The translations under genes and the position numbers were made by a program. Of a stretch of 64,000 bases of DNA, positions 29,277 to 40,186 are shown one piece after another. This stretch comes from Ancylobacter sp. WKF20 (GTDB lineage Bacteria; Pseudomonadota; Alphaproteobacteria; Rhizobiales; Xanthobacteraceae), in contig NZ_CP121679.1 in NCBI RefSeq assembly GCF_029760895.1, positions 1,798,001 to 1,862,000 of the forward strand. Direction: 5' to 3'. The first letter of the stretch is position 1. Each line of letters opens with the position of its first letter. The notes under the pieces were generated by a model that saw only the letters and a list, made by a program, of their open reading frames with translations, did not search any database and was not told where the DNA came from.

Positions 29277-29456
29277 ATGTTCAAATACGCCGTCATCTTT
29301 CTCATCATCTCGATCATTGCCGGCGCCATCGGCATGACCAATGTGTCCGCCCTGGCGCGCCGGCTGTCGCTGATCCTGTTCGGCCTGTTCTTCCTGATCT
29401 TCATCGCCCTCATCGGCCTCGCTTTGCTGGTCGATCAGGCGATCACCACGCCCTGA
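29277..29456 (+). CDS. DUF1328 small membrane protein (YtjA-like)
   Basis: A 59-residue membrane protein with two hydrophobic helices, KYAVIFLIISIIAGAIGM and LSLILFGLFFLIFIALIGLALL, separated by a short basic loop (ALARRLS). This is the DUF1328/YtjA pattern. The molecular role is unknown; in alphaproteobacteria such genes are often stress-induced, and a matching EcfG-type promoter lies 30-54 bp upstream. The ATG at 29277 is used because the longer frame crosses the promoter. Confidence 0.88.
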   Translation: MFKYAVIFLIISIIAGAIGMTNVSALARRLSLILFGLFFLIFIALIGLALLVDQAITTP

Positions 29457-29559
29457 GCCTTCCGCAAGGTGAGGAATTGCGCACCGCATTGACGTACCGC
29501 AAAGCGGGCGCGACGGCGGGCGCCTAGGGTTGCCTCATCCAACGATGGGGAGAACGCCA

Positions 29560-29691
29560 ATGCCCATGGAAACCGTGCTTTTTCTCGCCTTCACGCTGCT
29601 GGCCTTCGGCGGCTTCGCTGGCACGCTGGCCTATGTCGACATCTCGACCAAGGCCACCCGCCGCCACAACCACCCGCTTCCGGGCGAATGA
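29560..29691 (+). CDS. 43-residue single-span membrane peptide
   Basis: A very short gene with a strong ribosome site (GGGGAGA) 7 bp before its ATG. The product begins MPMETVLFLAFTLLAFGG, forms one membrane helix through about residue 25, and ends in a polar, His/Arg-rich tail (TRRHNHPLPGE). It is not recognised as a family. It lies after the DUF1328 gene and is followed by a terminator at 29797. Good codon usage and the ribosome site favour a real small protein. Confidence 0.6.
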   Translation: MPMETVLFLAFTLLAFGGFAGTLAYVDISTKATRRHNHPLPGE

Positions 29692-29796
29692 GCCCGAGCT
29701 GAAACTTTCGGTCATCCCGTCCCCAACCGGGCCCTCCGGCCGAAAGCGGCGCGTTCCAGGCGCCCGTGCTTGACGGCACGCTCTGCCCCGTTCACC

Positions 29797-29822
29797 AGCC
29801 CCCGGTGGACGGGGCTTTTGTT
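29797..29822 (+). terminator. Rho-independent terminator after the small membrane genes
   Basis: Stem AGCCCCC / GGGGCT (29797-29803 / 29811-29816) followed by TTTTGTTT. The convergent lysE-like gene ends at 29830. Confidence 0.7.
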
Positions 29823-29829
29823 TGGGCGA

Positions 29830-30453
29830 CTAGCGCTCGCTCATGGCAAGCTTCGCGCCGAGCGCCACGAAAGCCGCGGCAAAGCCCCGCCGCATCCAGG
29901 CGAGGATGGCCGGGCGCGCGGCGAGTTGGCCACGGATCGCCGCCGCGAACAGGCCATAGAGTGCGAAGACCACGAAGGTCATCGCCATGAACACCGCCGA
30001 CATTTCCATCATCCTCAGCAAGACGGCCGGTTCCGCGGGCGCGATGAACTGCGGCAGGAAGGCCACGAAGAAGATGGAGAGCTTGGGGTTGAGCAGGTTG
30101 AGCAGGATGCCGTCGGCGATCACCCGCCCCGGCCGCAGCCGTGCCGCTTCCGGGGTGATGCGCAGCGGCCCGTCCGCCCGCAGCACCTGCCACGCCATAT
30201 AAAGGAGATAGGCGACGCCGGCATAGCGCAGCGTCTCATAGGCCAGCGCGCTGGCATGCAGCACCGCCGCGAGCCCGAGCATGGCGGCGGCGAGATGCGG
30301 CACGATACCGAGCGTGCAGGCAAAGGCGGCGAGCAGGCTGGCCGCGCGCCCCTGCCCCAGCCCGGCGGCCATCGTGTAGAGCGCGCCGGTTCCCGGCGAG
30401 GCGACGACGATGAAGCAGATGAGAAGGAAGTCGGGCGACAGGGCGGCGGTCAT
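29830..30453 (-). CDS. LysE family translocator (RhtB-like)
   Basis: A 207-residue inner-membrane exporter of the LysE/RhtB family with five to six hydrophobic helices. The family signature SPGTGALYTMAAGLGQGRAA is at residues 19-38, and GILLNLLNPKLSIFFVAFLPQF marks the second half. Such proteins export amino acids or homoserine lactones; the ligand cannot be told. It appears monocistronic. Confidence 0.88.
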   Translation of the reverse strand: MTAALSPDFLLICFIVVASPGTGALYTMAAGLGQGRAASLLAAFACTLGIVPHLAAAMLGLAAVLHASALAYETLRYAGVAYLLYMAWQVLRADGPLRITPEAARLRPGRVIADGILLNLLNPKLSIFFVAFLPQFIAPAEPAVLLRMMEMSAVFMAMTFVVFALYGLFAAAIRGQLAARPAILAWMRRGFAAAFVALGAKLAMSER

Positions 30454-30538
30454 CGGTTCGCGCTCCGCGAGGGGAATGCGCGAAGGCTAACGGCGGGCAG
30501 GCGGGCCGGACACCCGAAACCGCCAGCGCACGAAAAAG

Positions 30539-30564
30539 AAAAGGCGGCCCGCAGGCCGCCTTTT
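30539..30564 (-). terminator. Rho-independent terminator of rpoD
   Basis: Stem AAAAGGCGGCC / GGCCGCCTTTT with a short GCA-type loop, 21 bp past the rpoD stop. On the minus strand the stem is followed by a TTTTC-TTTTTC run. Confidence 0.85.
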
Positions 30565-30584
30565 CGCATTCCGTTGAGACGCGC

Positions 30585-32582
<1,998 letters not shown>

Positions 32583-32761
32583 ACGTGTGCTCCTCAACCG
32601 CCGTCCGGCTTTCGCCCGGCGCCCGACAGCGTCCGGTTGATCCGGCCACCGCCCTTCGACCTTAAACCTCGCGCCACGATCGCCGAGACGATCACGACGC
32701 AAACGGGGCCACACGCTCCACGGCGCAGGTGATGCGCGGGGCGGGCGACCCAGAGGACTTT

Positions 32762-34705
32762 CTACATCGACCGCCCGGAACGACCCGATGCGGCGCCGAA
32801 CCCCTCTACCAAAGCTTCGGTGCCGTCAAGTGCCGCGAGCTGTCTTTGTATGTCGAGAAAGCGTGCCCAGTTCATCTCGGTGGGCTCCTCTGCGAGGCGT
32901 TTCTCCGCTTCCTTCAGGTCTTTAGATAGGGCATGGCTGCGCCGGTGCAAGACCAGCCGCTGGTGCCACCACAATTCCACATCAGCCCGCCCGGCATCGG
33001 CGAAGGCCGGCCAGTCGTGCCGCGCCACCGCGATCTGGGCGAGGCGCTGGGCCACCGGGGCGACACCGACCGCCTCCAGCCGCGCGGCCAGATGCTCGGC
33101 ATCCTCATCCGCCCCTTCCATATGGGCGTCGAGCAGCGCCTGCCGCAAACGGGCAGCGTCCTTGTTCTGCAAGGGCAGGTCGGCGATTTCCTCGGCGAAG
33201 CGCTCCATCAGCCAGGGATGGTTCATCGCGGCGAAGAGAAGCAGCGCCTCGTTGCGCGGAATTTCCGCCGCCGCGCCGCGCAGCAGGGCCGAGCGGCGCA
33301 TGCCCTCGCCGGCCGAGCCGGCGGCGCCGCGTCCACCCACGCCCCGGCGTTCCCCCGGCCCGCCACGTCCCGCAAAGCGCGTGCCGAAACGTCCCGGCTC
33401 GCGCCGCCCGCCCCCTCCCCCGCCCGGCGCATAGACCGGGGCGAACAGCCGGCGGAAGCGCTCCATCAGCTCGGCGCGGTAATGCTTGCGCACCGTCTCG
33501 TCGGCAATGACGCGGACGATCTCGCCAATACGGGCCTCCAGCGCGGCGCGGCGCTCGGGCGTATCGACATTGGCGCTCTCCAGCTCGCGCTCCCACAGCA
33601 CGTCGGCAAGCGGGCGGGCCTGGGCGAGCACCGCCTCCACTGCCTCGCGGCCGCCGGCGCGGACGAGATCGTCGGGATCCTGCCCGTCCGGCAGCGTGCC
33701 GAAGCCGAGGCTCACGCCGGGCTTCAGATGGGGCATGGCGAGATCGAGCGCACGATAGGCCGCGCGCCGGCCGGCCTTGTCGCCGTCGAACAGCAGCACC
33801 GGCTCGGGCGCCATCTTCCAGAGCAGCGCGAGCTGGTCCTCGGTCAGCGCCGTGCCGAGCGGGGCCACCGCCGCCGGAAAGCCGGCCTCGACCAGCGCGA
33901 TGACGTCGACATAGCCCTCGACCGCGATCACTGGCGCGCCCTTATGGGCGGCCGCGCGGGCGTTGAAGCCGTTATAGAGCAGCGAGCCCTTGTGAAAGAG
34001 CGAGGTCTCCGGCGAGTTGAGGTACTTGGCCGAGACATCCTTCTCCAGCGCCCGCCCGCCAAAGGCCACGACCCGGCCGCGCAGATCGGTGATGGGGAAC
34101 ATCACGCGGTCGCGGAAGCGGTCATAGGGAATGGCGATGTCGTCGGCGGAAATCAGCAGGCCGGCCTCGATCATGTCCTCGATCGGCACGCCCTTGCCGC
34201 CCAGCGCCTCCTTCAGCGCGTAGCGGTCGGGCGGGGCGTAGCCAAGGCGGAAACGCTGCTGCGTCGCGGGGCCGAGGCCACGGTCGGCGAGATAGCCGCG
34301 CCCCTTGGCGCCGGCGCGGTTCTGCAGCGTGGTCTCGAAGAATTTGGTGGCGAGCTCCATCACCTCATGCAGCGTCTTGCGACGGCTCTCGCGCTTCTCC
34401 TCCTCGCGCGACTGCACGGGCATCGGCACCCCGGCCATGCCGGCAAGCCGCTCCACCGCCTCCGGGAAGGGCAGGCCCTCGACCTCCATCATGAAGTCGA
34501 ACTGGTCGCCATGCTTGCCGGAGGAGAAGCAGTGATAGAAGCCCTTCTGGTCGTTCACATAGAAGGACGGGGTCTTCTCGGGATTGAACGGCGAGAGGCC
34601 GCGCCATTCGCGCCCCTGCTTCTTCAATTGCACGCGCTTTCCCACCACCTCCGACACCGGGAGGCGGGCGCGAATCTCGTCGAGGAACGAGGGCGGGAAG
34701 CGCAT
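32762..34705 (-). CDS. dnaG: DNA primase with variant zinc-binding domain
   Basis: DnaG makes RNA primers for replication. The 647-residue protein has the N-terminal domain (residues 1-100), the TOPRIM core ([30 protein letters not shown]) and a C-terminal helicase-binding domain. In the N-terminal domain the four zinc ligands C-H-C-C are replaced at three of four places: S38 (in LSPF), N41, C59 and S62 (in YHCFSSG). The spacing is unchanged. A Gly/Arg-rich linker lies at about 425-475. The gene is upstream of rpoD. Function as primase is not in doubt from the core; zinc binding is. Confidence 0.95.
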   Translation of the reverse strand: MRFPPSFLDEIRARLPVSEVVGKRVQLKKQGREWRGLSPFNPEKTPSFYVNDQKGFYHCFSSGKHGDQFDFMMEVEGLPFPEAVERLAGMAGVPMPVQSREEEKRESRRKTLHEVMELATKFFETTLQNRAGAKGRGYLADRGLGPATQQRFRLGYAPPDRYALKEALGGKGVPIEDMIEAGLLISADDIAIPYDRFRDRVMFPITDLRGRVVAFGGRALEKDVSAKYLNSPETSLFHKGSLLYNGFNARAAAHKGAPVIAVEGYVDVIALVEAGFPAAVAPLGTALTEDQLALLWKMAPEPVLLFDGDKAGRRAAYRALDLAMPHLKPGVSLGFGTLPDGQDPDDLVRAGGREAVEAVLAQARPLADVLWERELESANVDTPERRAALEARIGEIVRVIADETVRKHYRAELMERFRRLFAPVYAPGGGGGGRREPGRFGTRFAGRGGPGERRGVGGRGAAGSAGEGMRRSALLRGAAAEIPRNEALLLFAAMNHPWLMERFAEEIADLPLQNKDAARLRQALLDAHMEGADEDAEHLAARLEAVGVAPVAQRLAQIAVARHDWPAFADAGRADVELWWHQRLVLHRRSHALSKDLKEAEKRLAEEPTEMNWARFLDIQRQLAALDGTEALVEGFGAASGRSGRSM

Positions 34706-34870
34706 GGGGGAATCGGTACTCCGAGGCGAATGCCCCTTCTATCAGGCAAGAGGTAGGCCGGATGACGGCGCCGCCCCCTCAGGTGGCGTGCCGACCCCCT
34801 GTCGGCAATCCCTGCCCGCTATCCCCACTATTCACCGGGACGGGCGCGAGACGGATATTAAACTTAATGG

Positions 34871-34899
34871 TTGACAGTTCGCCGCCGAACCCCAATATT
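34871..34899 (+). promoter_or_regulatory. Strong promoter of the ArsR-SRPBCC pair
   Basis: A perfect -35 TTGACA (34871-34876) and -10 AATATT (34894-34899) with a 17-bp spacer. The predicted transcription start falls at 34906-34908, on the ATG at 34907, which points to a leaderless mRNA; no ribosome site is seen. Confidence 0.6.
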
Positions 34900-34915
34900 C
34901 AACCACATGGTTGAA
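34898..34915. promoter_or_regulatory. ArsR operator over the start codon
   Basis: A palindrome with perfect 8-bp arms, TTCAACCA-CA-TGGTTGAA, spans the -10 end, the expected transcription start and the ATG. A further half-site TGGTTGA lies at 34868-34874 next to the -35. Autorepression by the encoded ArsR protein is inferred. Confidence 0.6.
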
Positions 34916-35281
34916 CAAATAGACATCGCCGATCCCCGGCTGGACCACATCTTCCACGCCCTCGCCGACCCGACCCGACGTGCCATGCTGCAAAGCCTCA
35001 GCGAGCGGGAGCGCACGGTGGGCGAACTGGCGGAGCCTTTCGCCATGTCGCTCGCCGGGGCCTCCAAGCACATCAAGGCGCTGGAGGCCGCCGGGCTGGT
35101 GCGGCGCGAGGTGCGCGGGCGCCAGCATCTGTGCCGGCTCGAGCCGGCCCGGCTCGCCACCGCCCATGACTGGCTCAGCTTCTACGAGCGGTTCTGGACC
35201 GGGCGCCTCAACACCCTCGACGCCCTGCTGCGCGCCGAGGACGCCGCCGCCGCCGCCCGCCAACAGGGAGAAACGCCATGA
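34907..35281 (+). CDS. ArsR-family winged-helix regulator
   Basis: A 124-residue ArsR protein of the type paired with AHSA1/SRPBCC proteins. The helix-turn-helix is RTVGELAEPFAMSLAGASKHIKALEAAGL, preceded by HALADPTRRAMLQSL and followed by the wing REVRGRQHLCRLEP. It has no metal-binding CxC motif, so it is probably not a metal sensor. It starts directly at a promoter and palindromic operator, and its stop overlaps the SRPBCC gene by 4 bp (ATGA). The inducer is unknown. Confidence 0.92.
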   Translation: MVEQIDIADPRLDHIFHALADPTRRAMLQSLSERERTVGELAEPFAMSLAGASKHIKALEAAGLVRREVRGRQHLCRLEPARLATAHDWLSFYERFWTGRLNTLDALLRAEDAAAAARQQGETP

Positions 35282-35835
35282 CCGCGCAAGCAAACGCCTC
35301 CACTGACGACTTCGCCCGCCTCGACGCCCCCGACACGCTGCGCTTCGAACGCATCCTCCCCGGCCCGGTCGAGCGGGTCTGGTCCTATCTCACCGAGCCG
35401 GAGAAGCGCCGGCTCTGGCTGGCGGACGGGGCGATGGAGCTGCGGAACGGCGGCGCGGTCGATCTGGTGTTCCGCAATGGTGAGCTCAATGCCGGCCAGC
35501 CGACGCCGGAGAACTTCGCCAAATTCGCCGGCGAGATCCACAATCCGGGCACCGTGCTCGCCTGCGAGCCGAACCGGCTGCTGCGCTTCACCTGGGAGTC
35601 CGACGGGCCGAATGAGTCGGAAGTGACCTTCGAGCTGGCGCCGCGCGGGGAGCGGGTGCTGCTCACCGTCACCCACCGGCGCCTCGTCCAGCGCAGCACC
35701 CGGCTCGGCGTCGCCGGCGGCTGGCACGCCCATCTCACCTTGCTGGCCGACCTGCTCGAAGCGCGCGAGCGCAGCGCCCTGTGGCCGCTCTTTGCGCAGT
35801 ACCGCGCGGCATACGAGACGCGCCTGCCGGAATGA
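35278..35835 (+). CDS. SRPBCC (AHSA1-like) domain protein
   Basis: A 185-residue protein of the START/Bet v1-like superfamily, AHSA1 group. It shows TLRFERILPGPVERVWSYLTEPEKRRLWL at the start of the domain and LRFTWESDGPNESEVTFELAP in the middle strands, then a C-terminal helix beginning GGWHAHLTLLADLLE. These proteins form a deep hydrophobic pocket and are often encoded with an ArsR regulator. It overlaps the regulator by 4 bp. The ligand and role are unknown. Confidence 0.9.
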   Translation: MTAQANASTDDFARLDAPDTLRFERILPGPVERVWSYLTEPEKRRLWLADGAMELRNGGAVDLVFRNGELNAGQPTPENFAKFAGEIHNPGTVLACEPNRLLRFTWESDGPNESEVTFELAPRGERVLLTVTHRRLVQRSTRLGVAGGWHAHLTLLADLLEARERSALWPLFAQYRAAYETRLPE

Positions 35836-35854
35836 GGCCCTGCTAGAAACAAAC

Positions 35855-35874
35855 GGCCGGGCACACGCCCGGCC
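35855..35874 (-). terminator. Hairpin after azlD
   Basis: Stem GGCCGGGC / GCCCGGCC with an ACAC loop, directly at the 3' end of azlD. On the minus strand it is followed by GTTTGTTT, so it can serve as its terminator. Confidence 0.6.
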
Positions 35875-35875
35875 C

Positions 35876-36184
35876 TCAGCTCACGCCCATATGAGCGCGC
35901 CACAGCGCCGCCGCGAGGATGCCCAGCGCAATGGCCGGCAGCGCCTTGCGCAGCAGCAGACGGGCGAGGATGGCGACGCCCACCGCGACATAGCCCTCCG
36001 GCCCGCCGCGCACCGTCGCCGGCACCACCAGCGCGACCAGCACCGCCCCGGCGAGATAGCGCAGGAAGTTTTCGGTCCGGGCGGACATCGGCACGAAGCC
36101 GACGAGGAATATCCCGCCAGCCCGCGTCGCATAGGTGACGAGGGCCATGGCGAAGACGACGAGCAGGGCTTGCGTGGTGGTCAT
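35876..36184 (-). CDS. azlD: AzlD-type branched-chain amino acid export subunit
   Basis: A 102-residue membrane protein with about four helices and the AzlD landmarks ALVTYATRAGGIFLVG and FLRYLAGAVLVALVVP. AzlD is the small partner of AzlC in branched-chain amino acid export (AzlCD/YgaZH). It lies 7 bp downstream of azlC on the same strand, so the two form one unit. Confidence 0.9.
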   Translation of the reverse strand: MTTTQALLVVFAMALVTYATRAGGIFLVGFVPMSARTENFLRYLAGAVLVALVVPATVRGGPEGYVAVGVAILARLLLRKALPAIALGILAAALWRAHMGVS

Positions 36185-36191
36185 GGGCGGA

Positions 36192-36917
36192 TCACCTCGG
36201 ACGCTTCAGCTCGTCGCGCAGGAGGCCGGCGAGGCCACCCGCCAGTCCCCCGACCATGACGTGCCAGTTCGGCGGCAGAAACCACACCGCGCCCATGGCC
36301 GCCAGACCCGCCACCAGCCAGGGCAGATCGTCCACCCGCCCCCGCCGCAGCCCGACCAGCGTGGTGGCGAAGAACGCCACCAGCACGAGATCGAGCGCAT
36401 AGGTCTTCACATCATCCAGCGTCAGCCCGCCGGCGACCGCGCCCAGAATCGTCGCCGCCACCCAGGTCGCCCACATCAGCAGGCCGCCGCCGACGAGATA
36501 GCCGAGATCACGCTCGCCCTTGCGCTCGGCAGCGATCAGCGCCGCCCAGTTGAGGTCGCTCAGCAGCGTCATCGCCCCATAGACCTTCCACGGCGCCAGC
36601 CCCCGGCATAAGGCCCGCAGCGAGGCGCCCAGCAGGATGTGCCGGGCATTGATGGCAAAGGTCGCCACCAGCAGCGGCAGCCACGGCACCGGGCTTGTCC
36701 ACAGGTCCAGCACCGCGAACTGCGACGCCCCGGCGAAGACGACGACGCTCATCAGCGCCGCAAGCCAGCCCTCCAGCCCGGCGCCGCGCGCGGCGATGCC
36801 AAAGGCGACGCCGAACACGAAGACGGGCGGGAGAACGGCAATGATCGCACGCGCCCCGCGCCAGCACCCCGCCCAGGTCAGCGTGGCCGGCGTGGGCGTT
36901 TGGGGGTCTGGGGACAT
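36192..36917 (-). CDS. azlC: AzlC-type branched-chain amino acid permease
   Basis: A 241-residue membrane protein of the AzlC/YgaZ family. Landmarks are FVFGVAFGIAARGAGLEGW, SVVVFAGASQFAVLDLW and FAINARHILLGASL, the family core. It forms the larger half of the two-part exporter with azlD, 7 bp downstream. Substrate range is inferred from the family. The unit lies between yqeY and the ArsR-SRPBCC pair. Confidence 0.92.
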   Translation of the reverse strand: MSPDPQTPTPATLTWAGCWRGARAIIAVLPPVFVFGVAFGIAARGAGLEGWLAALMSVVVFAGASQFAVLDLWTSPVPWLPLLVATFAINARHILLGASLRALCRGLAPWKVYGAMTLLSDLNWAALIAAERKGERDLGYLVGGGLLMWATWVAATILGAVAGGLTLDDVKTYALDLVLVAFFATTLVGLRRGRVDDLPWLVAGLAAMGAVWFLPPNWHVMVGGLAGGLAGLLRDELKRPR

Positions 36918-36957
36918 GGCAATATTGTGCGTAAGGGAATTGGCCAGACGCCCTGAC

Positions 36958-37413
36958 TCAGGCCGTCAGCAGCGCCTTCACCGTACCGCTCGCCTTGCCG
37001 AAATCCATCACGCCGGTGTGACGCTCCTTGAGCGCCGCCATGGTGCGGCCCATGTCCTTGAGGCCGTGGGCGCCGATCTCGGCGATGATGGCGGCGATGG
37101 CGGCCTGCGCCTCGGCTTCCGTCATCTGCGTCGGCAGGAAGCCCTGAATGACCGCGATTTCCTCGCGCTCCTGCGTCGACAGGTCGGCGCGGCCGGCTTC
37201 CTCATAGACCTTGGCGGATTCTTCGCGCTGCTTGATCATCTTGGTCAGCAGGCCGAGCAGTTCCTCGTCGGAGAGCGGGTCCTTGCCATGGCCGCGCGCC
37301 TCGATGTCGCGGTCCTTGATCGCCGCATTGATGAGCCGAAGCGTACCGAGGCGGACCTTGTCGCCCGCCTTCATCGATTCCTTCAGCGAAGTGTTGATCT
37401 GGTCGCGCAGCAC
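36958..37413 (-). CDS. GatB/YqeY domain protein
   Basis: A 151-residue YqeY-family protein, related to the C-terminal tRNA-binding domain of GatB. It begins LRDQINTSLKESMKAGDKVRLGTLRLINAAIKDRDIE, contains LTKMIKQREESAKVYEEAGR and ends with the helical domain IGAHGLKDMGRTMAALKERHTG. The GTG at 37413 fits the normal family start; the longer frame to 37644 reaches the carA promoter region. It is divergent from carA, a frequent alphaproteobacterial arrangement. A role in tRNA amidation or binding is suspected but not shown for the family. Confidence 0.88.
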   Translation of the reverse strand: MLRDQINTSLKESMKAGDKVRLGTLRLINAAIKDRDIEARGHGKDPLSDEELLGLLTKMIKQREESAKVYEEAGRADLSTQEREEIAVIQGFLPTQMTEAEAQAAIAAIIAEIGAHGLKDMGRTMAALKERHTGVMDFGKASGTVKALLTA

Positions 37414-37663
37414 CTTGTCCGCCTTGCTTCTGTTCGCGGGCCGGCGGCGCCGGAAGCTCTCCGCGCCGTCCCACACCCACGAAGCGATTGTTGATCCGCC
37501 CCGAAAACCGGTCTCGAAACCTTCGGGCCGCCGCATCTCGGGCGTTCGGCCGCGATTTCGCCGCAGCCATCCGCTTGACGAGGGACAGATGCGCAGCCTG
37601 GAGGCTGGCGTCCGGCGCGGCGACCGACTAATTAGGGCACACAACGACAGGGAACAAGATCAG

Positions 37664-38869
37664 ATGAGCGGTAGCGCTGAACAGCTCTCCGGCGGCGACG
37701 TGTGGGCCGAGCCCCTCCCGACCGCCCTCCTCGTGCTGGCCGACGGCACCGTCCTTGAAGGCTTCGGGCTGGGTGCTACCGGCCAGGCAGTCGGCGAGGT
37801 GTGCTTCAACACGGCGATGACGGGTTATCAGGAAGTGCTGACCGATCCGTCCTATGCCGGGCAGATCATCACCTTCACCTTCCCCCATATCGGCAATGTC
37901 GGCACCAATGAGGACGACATCGAGACGATCTCGATGGCCGGCGCCTCGGGCGTGCGCGGCGTGGTGCTGCACTCGGCCATCACCGATCCCTCGAACTACC
38001 GCGCCACGCGCCATTTCGACCAGTGGCTGAAGGCCCGCGGCATTATCGCCATTTCCGGCATCGACACGCGCGCGCTCACCGCGCTGATCCGCGACAAGGG
38101 CATGCCCAATGCGGTGATCGCCCATGCCGCCGACGGGAAGTTCGATGTCGACGCGCTGAAGAAGGAAGCGGCCGCGTGGCCGGGCCTCGTCGGCATGGAC
38201 CTCGTGCCGATGGTCACCAGCGCCCAGCGCTTCACCTGGGACGAGACCCCGTGGCAGTGGCCGCAGGGCTATGGCCAGCAGACCGCGCCGGCCCACCACG
38301 TCGTCGCCATCGACTACGGCATCAAGCGCAACATCCTGCGCCTGCTCGCCCGCGCCGGCTGCAAGGTGACCGTGCTGCCGGCGACCGCCACCTCCGAGGA
38401 GGTGCTGGCGCTGAACCCGGACGGCGTGTTCCTCTCAAACGGCCCGGGCGACCCGGCGGCGACCGGCGAATATGCCGTGCCGGTGATTCGCGACATCATC
38501 GACCGGGGCATCCCGACCTTCGGCATCTGCCTCGGCCACCAGATGCTCGGCCTCGCCGTCGGCGGGCGCACGATGAAGATGCATCAGGGCCATCACGGCG
38601 CGAACCATCCGGTCAAGGACATGACCACCGGCAAGGTCGAGATCACCTCGATGAATCACGGCTTCGCGGTTGATCGCGACAGCCTGCCGGCCACCGCGCG
38701 CGAGACCCATGTCTCGCTGTTCGACGGCTCCAATGCCGGCATCGAGCTGACCGACAAGCCGGTCTTCTCCGTGCAGTATCACCCCGAGGCGAGCCCCGGC
38801 CCGCAGGACAGCCACTATCTGTTCGACCGCTTCGTCGATCTGATCGCGAAGACCAAGAAGGCGGCCTGA
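37664..38869 (+). CDS. carA: Carbamoyl-phosphate synthase small subunit (glutaminase)
   Basis: CarA supplies ammonia from glutamine to CarB for arginine and pyrimidine synthesis. The 401-residue protein has the N-terminal CPSase domain (LVLADGTVLEGFGLGATG, FNTAMTGYQEVLTDPSYAGQ) and a class I glutaminase domain with the nucleophile Cys289 in GICLGHQ, plus His373 and Glu375 in YHPEASPGP. The ATG at 37664 gives a typical start. carB lies 3.6 kb downstream in the same direction, separated by three unrelated genes. Confidence 0.96.
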   Translation: MSGSAEQLSGGDVWAEPLPTALLVLADGTVLEGFGLGATGQAVGEVCFNTAMTGYQEVLTDPSYAGQIITFTFPHIGNVGTNEDDIETISMAGASGVRGVVLHSAITDPSNYRATRHFDQWLKARGIIAISGIDTRALTALIRDKGMPNAVIAHAADGKFDVDALKKEAAAWPGLVGMDLVPMVTSAQRFTWDETPWQWPQGYGQQTAPAHHVVAIDYGIKRNILRLLARAGCKVTVLPATATSEEVLALNPDGVFLSNGPGDPAATGEYAVPVIRDIIDRGIPTFGICLGHQMLGLAVGGRTMKMHQGHHGANHPVKDMTTGKVEITSMNHGFAVDRDSLPATARETHVSLFDGSNAGIELTDKPVFSVQYHPEASPGPQDSHYLFDRFVDLIAKTKKAA

Positions 38870-38883
38870 ACAACGGAATTTGC

Positions 38884-38907
38884 GTGCCCGGCCCCGCGGC
38901 CGGGCAC
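38884..38907 (+). terminator. Hairpin after carA
   Basis: Perfect 10-bp stem GTGCCCGGCC / GGCCGGGCAC with a CCGC loop, 15 bp after the carA stop. There is no T-tract, so termination is plausible but not certain; it separates carA from the radical SAM gene. Confidence 0.5.
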
Positions 38908-38971
38908 CACACCCCGCGGGGGTTGACCGTCGCACAAGAGAACATAACATGAATGCGGAAGGAGTTTCCGC

Positions 38972-40186
38972 GTGGATGACACTCTCAAGGCCAAGCTCGG
39001 CATTCTTGCCGACGCCGCGAAATATGACGCCTCCTGCGCTTCCTCCGGCGGGCGCGGGCGCAAGGCGGAGAAGGACGGCATCGGCTCCACCACGGGCGCC
39101 GGCATCTGCCATTCCTACACGCCGGACGGGCGCTGCGTGTCGCTGCTGAAAATCCTGCTGACCAATTACTGCCTGTTCGACTGCGCCTATTGCATCAACC
39201 GTCGCTCCTCGAATGTGGAGCGGGCGCGGCTCTCGATCGACGAGGTGGTGCGCATCACGCTCGGCTTCTACAAGCGCAACTACATTGAGGGGCTGTTCCT
39301 CTCCTCCGGCATCATCCGCTCGCCCGATTACACGATGGAGCAGATGATGCTGGTCGCGCGCACGCTGCGCCGCGACCACGGCTTCGCCGGCTATATCCAC
39401 CTCAAGGCCATTCCCGAGGCGAGCCCCTGGCTCATCGAGCAGGCGGGACTCTGGGCCGACCGGCTCTCGGTCAATATCGAGCTTGCCTCCGACATCAGCC
39501 TGAAATCGCTGGCGCCGGAGAAGAACGCGCCCGGCATCAAGGCGACGATGGGCCAGATGCAGGAGCGCATTGTCGAAGCGAAGGAAGAGCGCCGCCGCTT
39601 CGCCCCGGCCGGGCAGAGCACGCAGATGATCGTCGGCGCGGACGACACCACGGACGAGACGGTGCTGCGCACCAGCGCCGGGCTTTATGGCGGCTATGGC
39701 CTGCGGCGCGTCTATTACTCAGCCTTCAGCCCGATCCCGGAGGCGAGCCGCGTGCTGCCGGTGAAAGCCGCCCCGCTCCGGCGCGAGAACAGGCTGTACC
39801 AAGCCGACTGGCTGCTGCGCTATTATGGCTTCAGCGTTGACGAGATCGCCGCCGGCGGCAGCGCGGGGATGCTCGACCTCGATATTGACCCCAAGCTCGC
39901 CTGGGCGCTGAAGCACCGCGACCGCTTCCCGGTCGATGTGAACGCCGCCGACCGCGAGCTTCTGCTGCGCGTGCCGGGCCTTGGCGCGCGGGCGGTCGAC
40001 CGCATCCTGCGCGCCCGGCGCCAGACGCGGCTGACGCTGGACGATATCGGACGGCTGAGCACGGGCGTGAAGCGGGCCCGCGCCTTCCTCATCACTGCCG
40101 ACCATCACCCGTTGAAACTGACCGACCGCTCGGATTTGCGCGAGCGCCTCGCACCGCCGGCGCGGCAGCTGGAGCTGTTCGCGTGA
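38972..40186 (+). CDS. Radical SAM protein of the putative DNA modification/repair family (UDG-linked)
   Basis: A 404-residue radical SAM protein. The iron-sulfur motif is C67-x3-C71-x2-C74 in LTNYCLFDCAYCINR. The core has LSSGIIRSPDYTMEQM, and the C-terminus (about 305-375) is a helix-hairpin-helix module (DVNAADRELLLRVPGLGARAVDRIL) that usually binds DNA. Extra Cys residues near 22, 46 and 55 could hold another ligand. This matches the family always found beside a UDG-like gene. GTG at 38972 has GGAAGGA 9 bp upstream. Its stop overlaps the next gene by 4 bp. The reaction is unknown. Confidence 0.88.
   Translation: MDDTLKAKLGILADAAKYDASCASSGGRGRKAEKDGIGSTTGAGICHSYTPDGRCVSLLKILLTNYCLFDCAYCINRRSSNVERARLSIDEVVRITLGFYKRNYIEGLFLSSGIIRSPDYTMEQMMLVARTLRRDHGFAGYIHLKAIPEASPWLIEQAGLWADRLSVNIELASDISLKSLAPEKNAPGIKATMGQMQERIVEAKEERRRFAPAGQSTQMIVGADDTTDETVLRTSAGLYGGYGLRRVYYSAFSPIPEASRVLPVKAAPLRRENRLYQADWLLRYYGFSVDEIAAGGSAGMLDLDIDPKLAWALKHRDRFPVDVNAADRELLLRVPGLGARAVDRILRARRQTRLTLDDIGRLSTGVKRARAFLITADHHPLKLTDRSDLRERLAPPARQLELFA

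Noticed and set aside
32933..34756. 607-residue ORF antisense to dnaG
   Set aside because: Shadow of dnaG; no domain recognised and it extends into the intergenic gap.
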